A stretch of DNA of 64,000 nucleotides from Profftia lariciata (lineage in GTDB: Bacteria > Pseudomonadota > Gammaproteobacteria > Enterobacterales > Enterobacteriaceae). This document shows, piece after piece, positions 31,906-44,040 of the stretch. Below the pieces are notes generated by a model, which was given only the letters and a program-made list of their open reading frames with translations, made no database searches and was not told the DNA's origin. A program made the position numbers and the translations under genes. The stretch lies in contig NZ_CP045925.1 in NCBI RefSeq assembly GCF_020541265.1, positions 186,001 to 250,000 on the forward strand, given 5' to 3'. Each line of letters starts with the position of its first letter. Within the stretch, counting starts at the first letter, position 1.

Positions 31906-32878
31906 TTTATTATATATTATATTTAATATTTATTATTTTAGTTTAATTATAAATCATCAAAATAATTACTATTTAAAAAATTTATTAAATCTTTAACATA
32001 TTTTAATTAATAACTATTTGATATTATATATATTCATATTATGAATAATAATTTTTAGAGAACAACAAATTTTCTTAAGATGAATATAATATTTATTATA
32101 TAGAATATGATTCTTATATTGATAGATATTAATATATAATTATCTTACAAAAACTAAAATAATAATATATTGTATTTTGATTAATTAATTAAATTTTTAA
32201 AATTTTATTCTTTAATGTATATCAAATTATTATATATTATTACATATTTTATCTTATCTAATAAAAATGAAAGATCTATTTATAATAAAACTAATTTTTT
32301 AAAGTATTACTGTAATTATTAAACTAGTATATCTATACCGTATTTTACTCTAAAATATTATAACATATAATAATGGTTATTGTATTATGTAATAATTTAA
32401 TATTATATTGATGTTACATCAGATATTATACTCAATATATATTATTTATTTTTAATATTAATTAAAATCTTACTTAATTTAAAATATAGTATTAACTTTA
32501 TTAATACTAATTATAATTAGTATTAATAAATTACAGATATATAAATATATAGAAATATTTATTTTAATATATTGTTCTAAATTATTATAGAAATATTTTA
32601 TAAATGATATTCTTTATTCATCTATAGTAATGTATTGTAATGTCTTTAATATTAGTGCAATGTTTATGCAAAATTATTTAATATTAATATTAGTAGTATA
32701 ATGAATATTTTATATGTATGATTTATTAAAATAATTGATTTTACATCTCTGATGAAGATTAAATACAATTTAATATAATAATTTTTATTATATCTTTATA
32801 AAAAGTTTTATAAATATTTTATATATCTTACATTGTTTGTATAATAATATAACATATTAATAATATTGAGGAAAAACT
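31906..32878. other. 1.0-kb AT-rich spacer between pfkA and typA
   Basis: Nothing recognisable was found on either strand apart from the GAGGA ribosome site of typA at the very end. Confidence 0.55.
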
Positions 32879-34702
32879 ATGATTAAAAAATTGCGTAACA
32901 TCGCTATTATTGCGCATGTTGACCATGGAAAAACTACTCTTGTTGATAAGTTATTACAACAATCAGGTACACTCAGTATACATGCAGAAGCTACAGAACG
33001 TATTATGGACTCACATTATTTGGAAAAAGAACGTGGGATTACTATTCTTGCAAAAAATACTGCTATTAATTGGAAAAGTTATTGCATTAATATAGTAGAT
33101 ACTCCAGGACATGCTGATTTTGGTGGTGAAGTAGAACGTGTTATGTCTATGGTTGATTCAGTTCTTTTAGTAGTAGATGCAATAGATGGACCTATGCCAC
33201 AAACTCGTTTTGTCACACAAAAAGCATTTTTGTACCATCTTAACCCAATTGTAGTAATTAATAAAATTGATCGTGAGGGAGCTAGGCCTGATTGGGTTGT
33301 AGATCAAGTATTTGATTTATTTATCAATCTAAATGCAACTGATAAACAATTAGATTTTCCAGTAATTTACACTTCTGCATTACATGGTATTGCAGGTTTA
33401 AATTATAATAATATGGCTAATGATATGACTCCGCTATATCAAGCAATTATTGAGCATGTATCTCCCCCACAAGTTGAAATAGATGCACCACTTCAAATGC
33501 AGATATCTCAGTTAGACTATAATAATTATTTAGGTATTATAGGTATTGGACGTATTAAACGCGGTACAATCAAACCTAATCAACAGGTTACTATTATTGA
33601 TAGCTTAGGCAATACTCGTCCAGGGAAAATAAACAAAGTACTTACGCATATGGGTTTGGAACGTATTGAAGCTGATATAGCTCAAGCAGGTAATATTATT
33701 GCTATTACTGGTCTTGATAATCTTAATATTTCAGATTCTATTTGTGCAGTTGATTATGTTGAATCTTTGCCTGCATTAAATGTTGATAAACCTACTGTTA
33801 ATATGTTTTTCTGTGTTAATACTTCTCCTTTTTGTGGTAAAGAAGGTAAATATGTCACCTCTCGTCAAATTTTAGATCGCTTAAAGAGAGAATTAGTTCA
33901 TAATATTGCTCTACAAGTAGAAGAAACTGAAGATGCAGATGTATTCTGTGTTTCAGGACGTGGTGAACTTCACTTGTCTGTATTGATCGAGAATATGCGA
34001 CGTGAAGGTTTTGAGTTAGCTGTTTCACGTCCTAAAGTAATTAATCGTAAAATTGATGGACGAATACAAGAACCATTTGAAAATGTTACTTTAGATATTG
34101 AAGAACAACATCAAGGTTCTATTATGAAAGCTATTAGTAAGCGTAGAGGAACTATTAATAATATGCTCCCAGATGGTAAGGGTCGAGTACGTTTAGATTA
34201 TATTATTCCTGCACGTGGATTAATTGGTTTTCGTATTGAATTTATGACTATGACTTCTGGCACAGGATTGCTATATTCTACTTTTAGTCATTATAGTGAT
34301 TTACGTCCAGGTAATATAGGTCAACGTCAAAATGGTGTATTGATTTCTAACGGTCAAGGTAAAGCAGTTGCTTTTGCTTTATTTAGTTTACAAGATCGTG
34401 GTAAATTATTTTTAAGTCATGGTGCCGCAGTATATGAAGGTCAAATAATTGGTATTCATAAACGTTCTAATGATCTTACAGTTAATTGTTTAACTGGTAA
34501 AAAATTGACTAATATGCGTGCTTCTGGTACTGATGAGGCAACCACTTTAATTCCTGCAGTTACATTATCATTAGAGCAAGCTTTAGAATTCATTGATGAT
34601 GATGAACTAGTAGAAGTAACACCATTATCAGTTCGTCTTCGTAAACGCTACCTATCTGAAAATGAACGTCGCCAAGCAACTCGTTCTTCCAAAGTAAAAT
34701 AG
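32879..34702 (+). CDS. typA: ribosome-associated GTPase TypA/BipA
   Basis: TypA (BipA) is a translational GTPase of the EF-G/LepA class that binds 70S ribosomes and helps 50S assembly, especially in the cold or under stress. The 607 residues equal E. coli BipA. The G1 loop AHVDHGKTTLVDKLL, G3 DTPGHADFGGEVERV and G4 NKIDREGARP are intact, as are the EF-G-like C-terminal domains and the BipA-specific tail ending LSENERRQATRSSKVK. A strong GAGGAAAA ribosome site precedes the ATG. Confidence 0.98.
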   Translation: MIKKLRNIAIIAHVDHGKTTLVDKLLQQSGTLSIHAEATERIMDSHYLEKERGITILAKNTAINWKSYCINIVDTPGHADFGGEVERVMSMVDSVLLVVDAIDGPMPQTRFVTQKAFLYHLNPIVVINKIDREGARPDWVVDQVFDLFINLNATDKQLDFPVIYTSALHGIAGLNYNNMANDMTPLYQAIIEHVSPPQVEIDAPLQMQISQLDYNNYLGIIGIGRIKRGTIKPNQQVTIIDSLGNTRPGKINKVLTHMGLERIEADIAQAGNIIAITGLDNLNISDSICAVDYVESLPALNVDKPTVNMFFCVNTSPFCGKEGKYVTSRQILDRLKRELVHNIALQVEETEDADVFCVSGRGELHLSVLIENMRREGFELAVSRPKVINRKIDGRIQEPFENVTLDIEEQHQGSIMKAISKRRGTINNMLPDGKGRVRLDYIIPARGLIGFRIEFMTMTSGTGLLYSTFSHYSDLRPGNIGQRQNGVLISNGQGKAVAFALFSLQDRGKLFLSHGAAVYEGQIIGIHKRSNDLTVNCLTGKKLTNMRASGTDEATTLIPAVTLSLEQALEFIDDDELVEVTPLSVRLRKRYLSENERRQATRSSKVK

Positions 34703-37285
34703 TATGTCTTACTATTTTAGTATCTGGTATCATTAAAAGTGAAAATATACCTTATGAAATTATAATTAATAATTTTATTTTTTGTAAAAAATCAATTTAA
34801 TTACTGGTATACATATAATTATTAAATATTTATTATATTGATAATGATAAATTTAACAGATAAAATACAATTTGAATGTTATTTTTTAGATATTTTTAAA
34901 ATAGATATATCTATATCTATATATTAAATATTGTATTTTTATATATTATTAAAATTATAGTTAATTCTTGATTATTTTATAATTATTAATTATTTCTTAT
35001 TGATATAAAAATTATTAATAATAAAATATACCTTCAGTAATCATATTTATAATATTATAGAACCTATTATGCAGTAATATATAAATATTATTTAATATTA
35101 AGTATTATTATAATAATTATTTAGTATAATAAAAAAGTTACTTGATTATACTAATGTTTAAACAAATAAAATAAACCAACTAATTGATACTATAATTGCA
35201 TAATTAAATTATCAATTAGTTTGTGAATATTATACAGGATAAATAAGTGAATAATGTATATTGAATGACTTCATAGTCATGTAAAGTAATTCATATATAT
35301 TAATACGATTAATAAAATATGATATAATAAGCAATGTTCTTTATAATTGATTAATTGATAGTTTATTAAAAAATTATTATATTACTAACTAATAGATACA
35401 TTATTAATAATATATACTTTAAAAGTATACTATGTTATCTTGAAGTTAATGATTACTTTCAATTACTGATTATAAATATTATTTAGATAATATAAGTAGT
35501 ATTACTATATGTAATATAAAATTATCATAATAGTTATTAAATTATAATAAAAAGATTATATTTTAAAAAAATTATTATATAATATATAAATATATTTTAT
35601 TCATATCAATAATCAATTATTTTAATAAACAAACAAGATTTTACAAATACATTATATGATAATTACTTTACAACAGTAATATTTTTATATTATATGAATT
35701 GATTATATATTTTATATATCAAATATTTATATAACAATTAATCAGATTACCATTATTATTTTTAGATTATTTATGTAAAAGGTTATTTTTTTATAAAAAA
35801 TACGTTTTAAGTAGATTATACTATTACTATAGTAATTTATAATTTATGCTTATATAGCAATGTTATTTACTACATAAATAAAAAATACTAGTTTATTTGT
35901 AATAATAATAGTATATTAATTACAAAATATAGCAATATCATAGTACTAATTATTATATCATTATATTTTTAATAACTTATTGTTTTTTATACATATTTTG
36001 TATTTAATAATAATTAAATAACTCAATTTTAAAAAAATTTCTAATCTATTAATTTAGTATATATATAATATATAAATCATTAATCTTAAGCATATCTTTA
36101 TTTTATAAATAATATTGATTATTATTAAATAATATATTTCAATTTTTAATTGAAGATATTTTATGCATTTTTATTAAATAATTTTTTTAATAAGGAATGT
36201 TATTTATGATGTTTGAAGAAAATTATTATTTGTATATATTTTAGTATATTAATCTTATTAAGATTTGTATTATGATTTAATCATATGTATTATTCATTAG
36301 TATAATAAGCTAATTTTTTTAAAAAAATTATAATAATGATATTATTAGTAATACATAAATTGTATCAATGTACGTAAATATATGATATTTTGCTACTTAT
36401 ATTCTAATTTTTAATATATTGTATTGTGATAAAATTATTTCCATATTATCTATTCAGAACAATAAATTATATTTATTAATTTTTTAAAAATATATTATTA
36501 TAATAAATAATGATATTTATTACCGATAATAATGCATTTACATATAATTAATCTAATTAAAATAAATTTTATTTATATATATTATAATATAAAATAGTCA
36601 AGTACTTCAAAATATAATATTAGTATTGTTTATTATTGATCATTGATTACTTAATAAATATCATTAATGATTATAATCAATGTCTTTAATAATGCCTTAT
36701 AATTTGAAATAAAATCATAATAAATTTATTATTGATTATTTATTAATATTAGTAATTAATTAAATACACTACTTATGATTTTAATAAATTTATAAAATTA
36801 TCACATATAATGAATTAATATAATATATCTTAAAAGATTAAATTTAATAAATAACATAATTTTAAAAATTTTATATTTATTTTTTATTACTAAATATATT
36901 ACTATTGTATTTGCGTTATTAATATTGTTCTACATTAATAGAAAGTACATTATTATAAATATTAATATTTTTATATGTGTATTGAATAATACAGCTATAA
37001 AAATATATGTATATTTTGTAAGTGTTTAATAAAAATATTCATAAAACATTATATTTTAATTATGATACATATAATATCTATTATGTACATGAAATATTAA
37101 TTTTAATTGATTAAAATATTTTATTTATATATTCTATGTATTAATTAAATATCAGTATATTAATATTTTAAATATAAATATTTAGTTAATAAATTTAATT
37201 ATAGTTTTCTTTATAAAATCATTTTAATTTTATTAAATATTTTAGATAAATAAATACTAATATACTTAAATAATTAGATTAATAA
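34703..37285. other. 2.6-kb AT-rich spacer between typA and yadH
   Basis: No gene was identified. The 13-codon frame at 36206 with an AAGGA-like site (MMFEENYYLYIF then stop) may be the preserved 5' end of a lost gene, but it is too short to identify. typA and yadH are not neighbours in E. coli, so a rearrangement or deletion is implied. Confidence 0.5.
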
Positions 37286-38056
37286 TTAAATTTTTAAATT
37301 AGTTCCTATCTCCATTAAATACCAAATTATTAAGTAAAAGATCATAATAAAAGTTAGTAATATCATAAAACTAAAAAATAATGAAACATCATGCATACCT
37401 AGAAATCCAAAACGAAATCCACTAATAATATAAATAATAGGATTTAATTTTGATATTTTTTGCCAAAAAGAAGGTAAGAGCGTTAATGTATAAAATACTC
37501 CTCCTAAATAAATTAATGGCGTTAATATAAAAGTCGGTATTAAACTAATATCATCAAAAGTTTTGGCAAAAACTGCATTCAGTAAGCCTCCTAATGAAAA
37601 TAAAATAGCTGTACATAACAAAGTTGTTATTATAATAATCCAGCTATGTATATGAAACGGAACAAAAAATAATGATACTAGCGTTACCAGAGTACCTACG
37701 CATATACCTCTTATAGTACCGCCTCCAACAAAGCCAATAATAATAATATGTGTTGTTAATGGCGCAATAAGTAATTCTTCAATATTGCGTTGAAACTTAG
37801 CGCTAAAAAACGATGAAGCAACATTTAAATAAGAATTAATCATTACTGACATCATAATTAATCCAGGTGTAATAAATTGTACATAATTAAAACCATGCAT
37901 TTTACCTATTCTAGGGCCAATAAGGTTACCAAAAATAATAAAATATAGGGTTATAGTAATAACTGGTGGCATTAGTGTTTGGATCCAAATTCTAGTAAAG
38001 CGGTAAATTTCTTTACTCCAAATACTTTTTAATGCAATCCAATGCAATTTAGTCAT
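37286..38056 (-). CDS. yadH: ABC-2 type exporter permease YadH
   Basis: The 256-residue protein has six predicted membrane segments and the ABC-2 permease layout, matching E. coli YadH (MTKLHWIALKSIWSKEIYRFTRIW, then FITPGLIMMSVMINSYLNVASSFF and NPIIYIISGFRFGFLG). It should form an inner-membrane exporter with the ATPase YadG. GGGGAAAAAGT lies directly before the ATG, within the end of yadG; the two genes overlap by 8 nt. The natural substrate of YadGH is not established. Retention in such a small genome suggests an envelope role. Confidence 0.93.
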   Translation of the reverse strand: MTKLHWIALKSIWSKEIYRFTRIWIQTLMPPVITITLYFIIFGNLIGPRIGKMHGFNYVQFITPGLIMMSVMINSYLNVASSFFSAKFQRNIEELLIAPLTTHIIIIGFVGGGTIRGICVGTLVTLVSLFFVPFHIHSWIIIITTLLCTAILFSLGGLLNAVFAKTFDDISLIPTFILTPLIYLGGVFYTLTLLPSFWQKISKLNPIIYIISGFRFGFLGMHDVSLFFSFMILLTFIMIFYLIIWYLMEIGTNLKI

Positions 38057-38996
38057 ACTTTTTCCCCGAATTAATAAGTATTTTTTTATTATTATTGTGT
38101 ATTAAGGTAATAAATAGCTCTTCTAAACGATTAGTTTTATTACGCATGCTTAATACTTTTACTCCTTGTGCACTTAGTTGACTAAAAATATCATTGAGCG
38201 TTTGATGTTGTTGCACTTTAACTTCTAATGTTGCACTATGAAGAGTGTTTTGATAACCCTCTAATTTTGGTAATGGATCTTGAGATGCTAAATCTAGAAT
38301 AAAAGTTTCTGATTTTAACTGAGATAGCAATTGTTTGATTGAAGTATTTTCAATTAACTGCCCGTTTTGAATGATTCCTATATTACGGCAAAGTGTTTCT
38401 GCTTCCTCCAAATAGTGAGTAGTAAGAATAATAGTAGTACCACATTTATTAAGTTGTTTAAATAATTCCCACATAGAACGTCGTAATTCAATATCAATAC
38501 CTGCTGTTGGTTCATCTAAAATTAAGAGTTTTGGCTCATGCATTAACGCACGAGCAATCATTAAACGACGTTTCATACCGCCGGATAGCATACGTGCAAT
38601 CTCATAACGTTTATTCCAAAGATGAAGTTTTTTTAGGTATTGCTGAGCACGTAATAATGCTGTTGGATATGTTAAACCATAATAACATGCCTGATGTACT
38701 ACAATTTGTATGACAGTTTCAAATTGATTAAAATTAAATTCCTGTGGAACTAAACCAATTTGTCTTTTAGCTTGTATACTATCACGTTCTATATCATAAC
38801 CAAATATTTTCACTGTACCAGAAGATTTCTTTATTAACGAGCTAATAATACCAATGATAGTTGATTTACCCGCACCATTAGATCCTAATAAAGCATAAAA
38901 ATCTCCTGCTTGTACTATTAAATTAATTCCTTGCAATGCTTTTACACAACCAACATAAGTTTTTGTGATATTTGATAGTTCTAATGCATATACCAT
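38049..38996 (-). CDS. yadG: ABC transporter ATP-binding protein YadG
   Basis: YadG would supply ATP hydrolysis for the YadGH exporter. Visible are Walker A (GSNGAGKST near residue 39, with Ser where Pro is usual), Q-loop VPQEFNF, the signature LSGGMKRR, Walker B LLILDEPTAG and the switch His in LTTHYLEEAE. The 315 residues compare with 308 in E. coli; the extra length is a Lys/Asn-rich C-terminal tail that overlaps the yadH start. An AAAGG is found about 14 nt before the ATG. Confidence 0.95.
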   Translation of the reverse strand: MVYALELSNITKTYVGCVKALQGINLIVQAGDFYALLGSNGAGKSTIIGIISSLIKKSSGTVKIFGYDIERDSIQAKRQIGLVPQEFNFNQFETVIQIVVHQACYYGLTYPTALLRAQQYLKKLHLWNKRYEIARMLSGGMKRRLMIARALMHEPKLLILDEPTAGIDIELRRSMWELFKQLNKCGTTIILTTHYLEEAETLCRNIGIIQNGQLIENTSIKQLLSQLKSETFILDLASQDPLPKLEGYQNTLHSATLEVKVQQHQTLNDIFSQLSAQGVKVLSMRNKTNRLEELFITLIHNNNKKILINSGKKYD

Positions 38997-40712
38997 TATA
39001 TTTACGTACCTTTATAACTATCTATAATTAAAATTATAGATACGAAGGTAATATTTTGTGTTTTATTAAAAAATCGAGATAGGAAATACGTATTTAAGAA
39101 ATTTATTCTTAGAATATACAATCATTAACAAATTATGCATATAACATCATATGTGTTATATTATTTTATAATAAATAATTTTATAGATGCTAAGTTAATA
39201 AAAATTATTACATATAATAATGATTTCTATCAAAATATAATATTAATAAAAATAGTAATATTATTAGTTAGTATTCATTGATAAACATTATGTATGTAAT
39301 TATATGTAATAACTACTTCAATATATCATCAATAATGAATTTTAAAATACAAACGTTATAATATTTATTATCTTCTTGTAATAAATTTTATTTTTTATAT
39401 GTTTTCAGTTATAATGCTATCTAATTATTTTATTATAAAATTATACATTTTTAGTATACATGTTTCAAAGTACTAATTATTGAGTAAGTATTACAAATAA
39501 ATATATTTTACTAAGTAAAAATATTTATTATTTAAGTAATAATAATGTTCTTTTACTCTGCATAAAGAATAATTATTAATACAATATGCTATCAGTACTA
39601 ATGATTATAAATTATATTAATAAAAAAATATATACATATTTTGTATAAAAATATTTTATATCCCAATCATATTTGTTATTAATTTTCTAAAAAGAACTAA
39701 TAAAAGATTTAAGTTTCTTATAATAATTAATATTAATGATTATTAATAATATATCTCCTATTTTTATAGCATTATAAATAAGATATATTGATTTAATCTA
39801 TCTATTAGATATTAGAAATATTAATATTTAATCTAGTACATTAGATATAATTTATATTATAAAATATTCAGTATTTAATAAATATAGTATATTATTTTTA
39901 ATCAAAATAAATAGTAATACTATTTTATAAATTATTATAAAATTTAAGATTTATAATAATTTTTTAGTAGTACATAGAAAAATATTCTTAAATAAAATTT
40001 AAAAATGACTTCTTTTAAAAAATTATTATTTAATATATAATTAAATAAAAATATTTTATTTTAAAATAATACATATCTTAATAGATATCTTAATAGATAT
40101 ATACTGAATGTTATCAATTATCAATTCATTAACTAGTATTTTTTTATAAAAATATTTTTTTGGAGTAAATATTTTTATAATATAAAATGATTTATTAAAT
40201 ATTTAAAATAAGCAGAATATTATTGTTATAATATTTATTATGATATGATAAAGAATAAATATTCTGCTTTTTAGTTATTGATTATCAGTTATTACTAATT
40301 TATAAACTTAATTAATAGTAATTATTTAGTAAAAGTATAATATTTAAGAAAAAAATTATTTTCATACAAAAAAGCAGATTATTATTTCAACAATTATTTT
40401 CTTTGTTAGCAGTTGTATATTATGTATTACCTGTTTAATGTATTTCTATGTTATTTTTTAATATAAGCATAGTAAATGTTTTGTATTCCTGCATTTAACT
40501 AATATTAAACTTTAATAGAATTATTTTTTCAAGAAAATACAATAATAAATTTAATAATTTTTTAAAAAAATTATTAATATTAATTAAAATATATCAAATA
40601 TTGCTTAATATGATTAATATACTAATAAATAGTACAAAATAAATACAATCATTCTATTAATAATTTTAAACAATATTATAATATATAAATATCTTTATCA
40701 ATTTATATGTAT
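38997..40712. other. 1.7-kb AT-rich spacer between yadG and eno
   Basis: No gene was recognised. It holds a palindrome near 39017-39040, a 12-nt direct repeat in tandem at 40073-40096 (ATATCTTAATAG twice) and the inverted repeat at 40210-40269 listed separately. Confidence 0.55.
40210..40269. repeat. 12-bp inverted repeat with 36-nt loop, followed by T-run
   Basis: AAGCAGAATATT at 40210-40221 is matched by its exact complement at 40258-40269, and TTTTAG follows on the plus strand. It could be a terminator-like stem left from a lost gene. It lies about 440 nt beyond the end of eno, so a link to eno is doubtful. Confidence 0.5.
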
Positions 40713-42017
40713 TTACTGATTTTTAACTGCTTTAATACCGTAAAATGGAGCTATAATGCCTTGTAATGCTAAAGTTTCCTCTATACGAATCAGTTGATTA
40801 TATTTAGCAACACGATCAGATCTACTCATAGAACCAGTTTTTATTTGTCCTGCATTAATGCCAACTGCTAAATCAGCTATGGTAACATCTTCAGTCTCAC
40901 CTGAACGATGCGAGATAATAGTAGTATAACCAGCATTTTTAGCTATTTTTATAGTAGTTAAAGTTTCAGTTAGAGAACCAATTTGATTAAGTTTAATAAG
41001 TATTGAGTTAGCAATACCTTGTTTAATTCCTTCTTTTAGAATTTTACTATTAGTTACAAATAAATCATCACCGACTAATTGAATATTATTTCCTAAAATT
41101 TTAGTTTGATACTGAAATCCAGTCCAATCAGATTCATCTAAACCATCCTCAATAGAAACAATAGGATATTGTGTAGTTATGTTTTTCAAAAAATGCGTAA
41201 ATTCTTGAGATGTGAAAGATTTGTTATTTTCACCAGCTAAAATATATTTACCATTTTTATAAAATTCAGAAGCAGCACAATCTATAGCAAGAGTAATATC
41301 CTTACCCATTTCGTAACCCGCTGCTTTAACTGCTTCAGATATAATAGTTAAAGCTTCTATATTGGAATTTAAATTTGGCGCATAGCCTCCTTCATCACCA
41401 ACGGTAGTGTTCATGTTTTTAGATTTTAAGACTGTAGCTAAACTATGAAAAATTTCAGAACCTATACGAATAGCTTCTTTAAAATTGTTGGCACTAATAG
41501 GTTGAATCATAAATTCTTGTATATCTACATTGTTATTAGCATGCATACCACCGTTAATAATATTCATCATAGGCAAAGGCATAGAATATTTTCCTGGAGT
41601 ACCATTTAATTCAGCAATATGTGCATATAGTGGTAATCCTTTAGCAGCAGCTGCAGCTTTAGAAGTAGCTAGAGAAACTGCTAAAATTGCATTAGCACCA
41701 AAATTAGATTTATTTTCTGTACCATCAAGCTCAATCATAATCCAATCTATATTAGATTGATCTTTAGCATTTTTACCTATAAGCGCTTTAGATATAGGAC
41801 CATTCACAGCAGATACAGCTTTTAAAACACCTTTTCCCATAAAACGAGACATATCGTAATCACGTAATTCTAAGGCTTCACGAGAACCGGTTGATGCACC
41901 AGATGGCACGGCAGCCATACCTAAAAAACCACCTTCTAGATGTACTTCAGCCTCTATAGTAGGATTGCCACGTGAATCTATTATTTCACGACCAATGACT
42001 TTAATAATTTTAGACAT
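40713..42017 (-). CDS. eno: enolase
   Basis: Enolase converts 2-phosphoglycerate to phosphoenolpyruvate and in E. coli is also part of the RNA degradosome. The 434-residue protein (432 in E. coli) shows GREIIDSRGNPTIEAEV, PSGASTGSREA, TVGDEGGYAPN with the catalytic Glu, SIEDGLDESDW, LVGDDLFVTN and SHRSGETED, with catalytic lysines in IKLNQIGS and after SGETED. GGAGAAAAT precedes the ATG. It lies 76 nt downstream of pyrG as in enterobacteria, probably in one transcript. Confidence 0.98.
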   Translation of the reverse strand: MSKIIKVIGREIIDSRGNPTIEAEVHLEGGFLGMAAVPSGASTGSREALELRDYDMSRFMGKGVLKAVSAVNGPISKALIGKNAKDQSNIDWIMIELDGTENKSNFGANAILAVSLATSKAAAAAKGLPLYAHIAELNGTPGKYSMPLPMMNIINGGMHANNNVDIQEFMIQPISANNFKEAIRIGSEIFHSLATVLKSKNMNTTVGDEGGYAPNLNSNIEALTIISEAVKAAGYEMGKDITLAIDCAASEFYKNGKYILAGENNKSFTSQEFTHFLKNITTQYPIVSIEDGLDESDWTGFQYQTKILGNNIQLVGDDLFVTNSKILKEGIKQGIANSILIKLNQIGSLTETLTTIKIAKNAGYTTIISHRSGETEDVTIADLAVGINAGQIKTGSMSRSDRVAKYNQLIRIEETLALQGIIAPFYGIKAVKNQ

Positions 42018-42093
42018 TATTTTCTCCTGGATAAAATATTAATGAAAATTATAAAAAATAACATATTACTTAATTTTAACACTAATATAAATT

Positions 42094-43734
42094 TTATTTA
42101 TTTTGTTGACGTTTTTGGTATTCACTAGCTGCTTTAATAAAACTAGTAAATAAAGGATGTCCATCACGTGGTGTAGAAGTAAATTCTGGGTGAAACTGAG
42201 ATGCAATAAACCAAGGATGATTTGGTAGTTCAATGATTTCTACAAGTTTATTATCAACAGATCGACCAGTTATACGTAAACCAGCTTTTTGAATTTGTTT
42301 TAAAAATATGTTATTTGCTTCATATCGATGACGATGACGTTCAAATATTATTGTTGAACCGTATACCTTATGAACTAAACTACCTTTAATAAGAATACAT
42401 TGTTGTTTACCTAGACGCATTGTTCCACCTAAATCTTTTTTTACTGTACGTATTTTTATATTATTGTTTGTATTGCACCATTCTGAAATTAATGCAATAA
42501 CTGGATATTTACAATTAGGTACAAACTCAGTAGAGTTTGCATCAGGCATACCTGCTACATTACGTGCAAATTCTATTAAAGCAACTTGCATACCTAAACA
42601 AATGCCTAAATACGGAATATTATTTTCACGAGCATAGCGCACAGTTGCAATTTTGCCAGCTATACCACGGTAACCAAAACCTCCTGGTATAAGGATAGCA
42701 TCAAGATTTTTTAATAAAGATACTCCTTTAGATTCAATATCTTCAGAATTAATCATTTGAATATTTACAGTTACACAATTTTTAAGACCGCCGTGTTTTA
42801 AAGCTTCTATTATAGATTTATAAGCATCAGGTAATTCTATGTATTTACCTACTATAACAATAGTCACCTCACCTTGGAGGTTTTCTTCTTCATAAATAAC
42901 CTGTTGCCATTCTGATAAATTTGCTTCTGGACATTTTAAGCTAAATTTACTACAAATATAAGTATCTAAACCTTGAGATTTTAATAAAATTGGTATCTTA
43001 TAAATAGAATTAACATCTTTAAGGGAAATGACTGCTTTTTTAGGAACATTACAAAATAATGCTATTTTTTCACGTTCATGTGCAGAAACTGTAAGATCTG
43101 AACGACAAATAAGTACGTCTGGTTGAATACCAATAGATAAAAGTTCTTTTACAGAGTGTTGTGTAGGTTTAGTTTTCATTTCTCCAGTAACAGCAATATA
43201 CGGTACTAAAGTTAAATGTATATACATTGTATGTTCGTGACCTAATTCTATTGCCATTTGGCGAATAGCTTCTAGGAATGGTAATGATTCTATATCACCA
43301 ACAGTACCACCAATTTCTACTAAAAATACATCATAACCTTTACCACCTGCAAGGATACGTTTCTTAATTGCATTGGTAATATGAGGAACAACTTGAACGG
43401 TAGCTCCGAGATAATCACCGCGGCGTTCTTTACGTAATACATCAGAATATATTCGACCAGTAGTAAAATTATTGCGATGTGACATTTTTGTTCGGATAAA
43501 ACGCTCGTAATGACCTAAGTCCATATCAGTTTCTGCCCCATCTTCAGTAACAAAAACTTCTCCATGTTGTGTGGGACTGATAGTACCAGGATCAACGTTA
43601 ATATAAGGATCTAATTTCATTATACTAACATTTAGACTACGAGCCTCTAGAATAGCTGCTAGAGATGCTGTTGCAATACCTTTACCTAGGGAGGATACCA
43701 CCCCACCGGTTATAAAAATATAATTAGTTATCAT
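42094..43734 (-). CDS. pyrG: CTP synthase
   Basis: PyrG aminates UTP to CTP using glutamine. The N-terminal amidoligase domain begins YIFITGGVVSSLGKG and continues with MKLDPYINVDPGTISP and EIGGTVGDIES. The C-terminal class I glutaminase has the Cys nucleophile in YLGICLGMQ and the His/Glu pair in QFHPEFTS. The 546 residues agree with 545 in E. coli. CAGG lies 7 nt before the ATG. The gene heads the pyrG-eno pair; a 306-nt gap separates it from trhO upstream. Confidence 0.98.
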   Translation of the reverse strand: MITNYIFITGGVVSSLGKGIATASLAAILEARSLNVSIMKLDPYINVDPGTISPTQHGEVFVTEDGAETDMDLGHYERFIRTKMSHRNNFTTGRIYSDVLRKERRGDYLGATVQVVPHITNAIKKRILAGGKGYDVFLVEIGGTVGDIESLPFLEAIRQMAIELGHEHTMYIHLTLVPYIAVTGEMKTKPTQHSVKELLSIGIQPDVLICRSDLTVSAHEREKIALFCNVPKKAVISLKDVNSIYKIPILLKSQGLDTYICSKFSLKCPEANLSEWQQVIYEEENLQGEVTIVIVGKYIELPDAYKSIIEALKHGGLKNCVTVNIQMINSEDIESKGVSLLKNLDAILIPGGFGYRGIAGKIATVRYARENNIPYLGICLGMQVALIEFARNVAGMPDANSTEFVPNCKYPVIALISEWCNTNNNIKIRTVKKDLGGTMRLGKQQCILIKGSLVHKVYGSTIIFERHRHRYEANNIFLKQIQKAGLRITGRSVDNKLVEIIELPNHPWFIASQFHPEFTSTPRDGHPLFTSFIKAASEYQKRQQNK

Positions 43735-44040
43735 GCTAAACCTGAAGATTAGTTATAAAAACGATAGAAGTACCAGCAAGAAGACGGTAATATACCTTAA
43801 GACTCTATTTTATGAACTATTAATTTTAAATAATATTTATGTTCTAAAATTTATTTATTGAATACGATATTGATAAATACTCATTTTTTATTCTATACAT
43901 TAACTGATAGCTTCATATATAAATATCTCTAGGAGATTATTCTTACAATAAAAAATTGTTTTATAATAATCTCTATATATCAATATCTATATAAATTATA
44001 TAATATACTTTATAAAAAAGTATTTTTTTATTTTTTATAT
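43735..44040. other. 306-nt spacer between trhO and pyrG
   Basis: No gene is present. It presumably contains the pyrG promoter on the minus strand. In E. coli mazG lies upstream of pyrG; no trace was seen here. Confidence 0.55.

Noticed and set aside
36206..36244. Tiny frame MMFEENYYLYIF with a possible ribosome site
   Set aside because: Too short to be supported; may be the relic 5' end of a lost gene or chance.
40073..40100. Tandem copy of ATATCTTAATAG
   Set aside because: Two 12-nt copies in AT-rich DNA are compatible with slippage and show no further structure.
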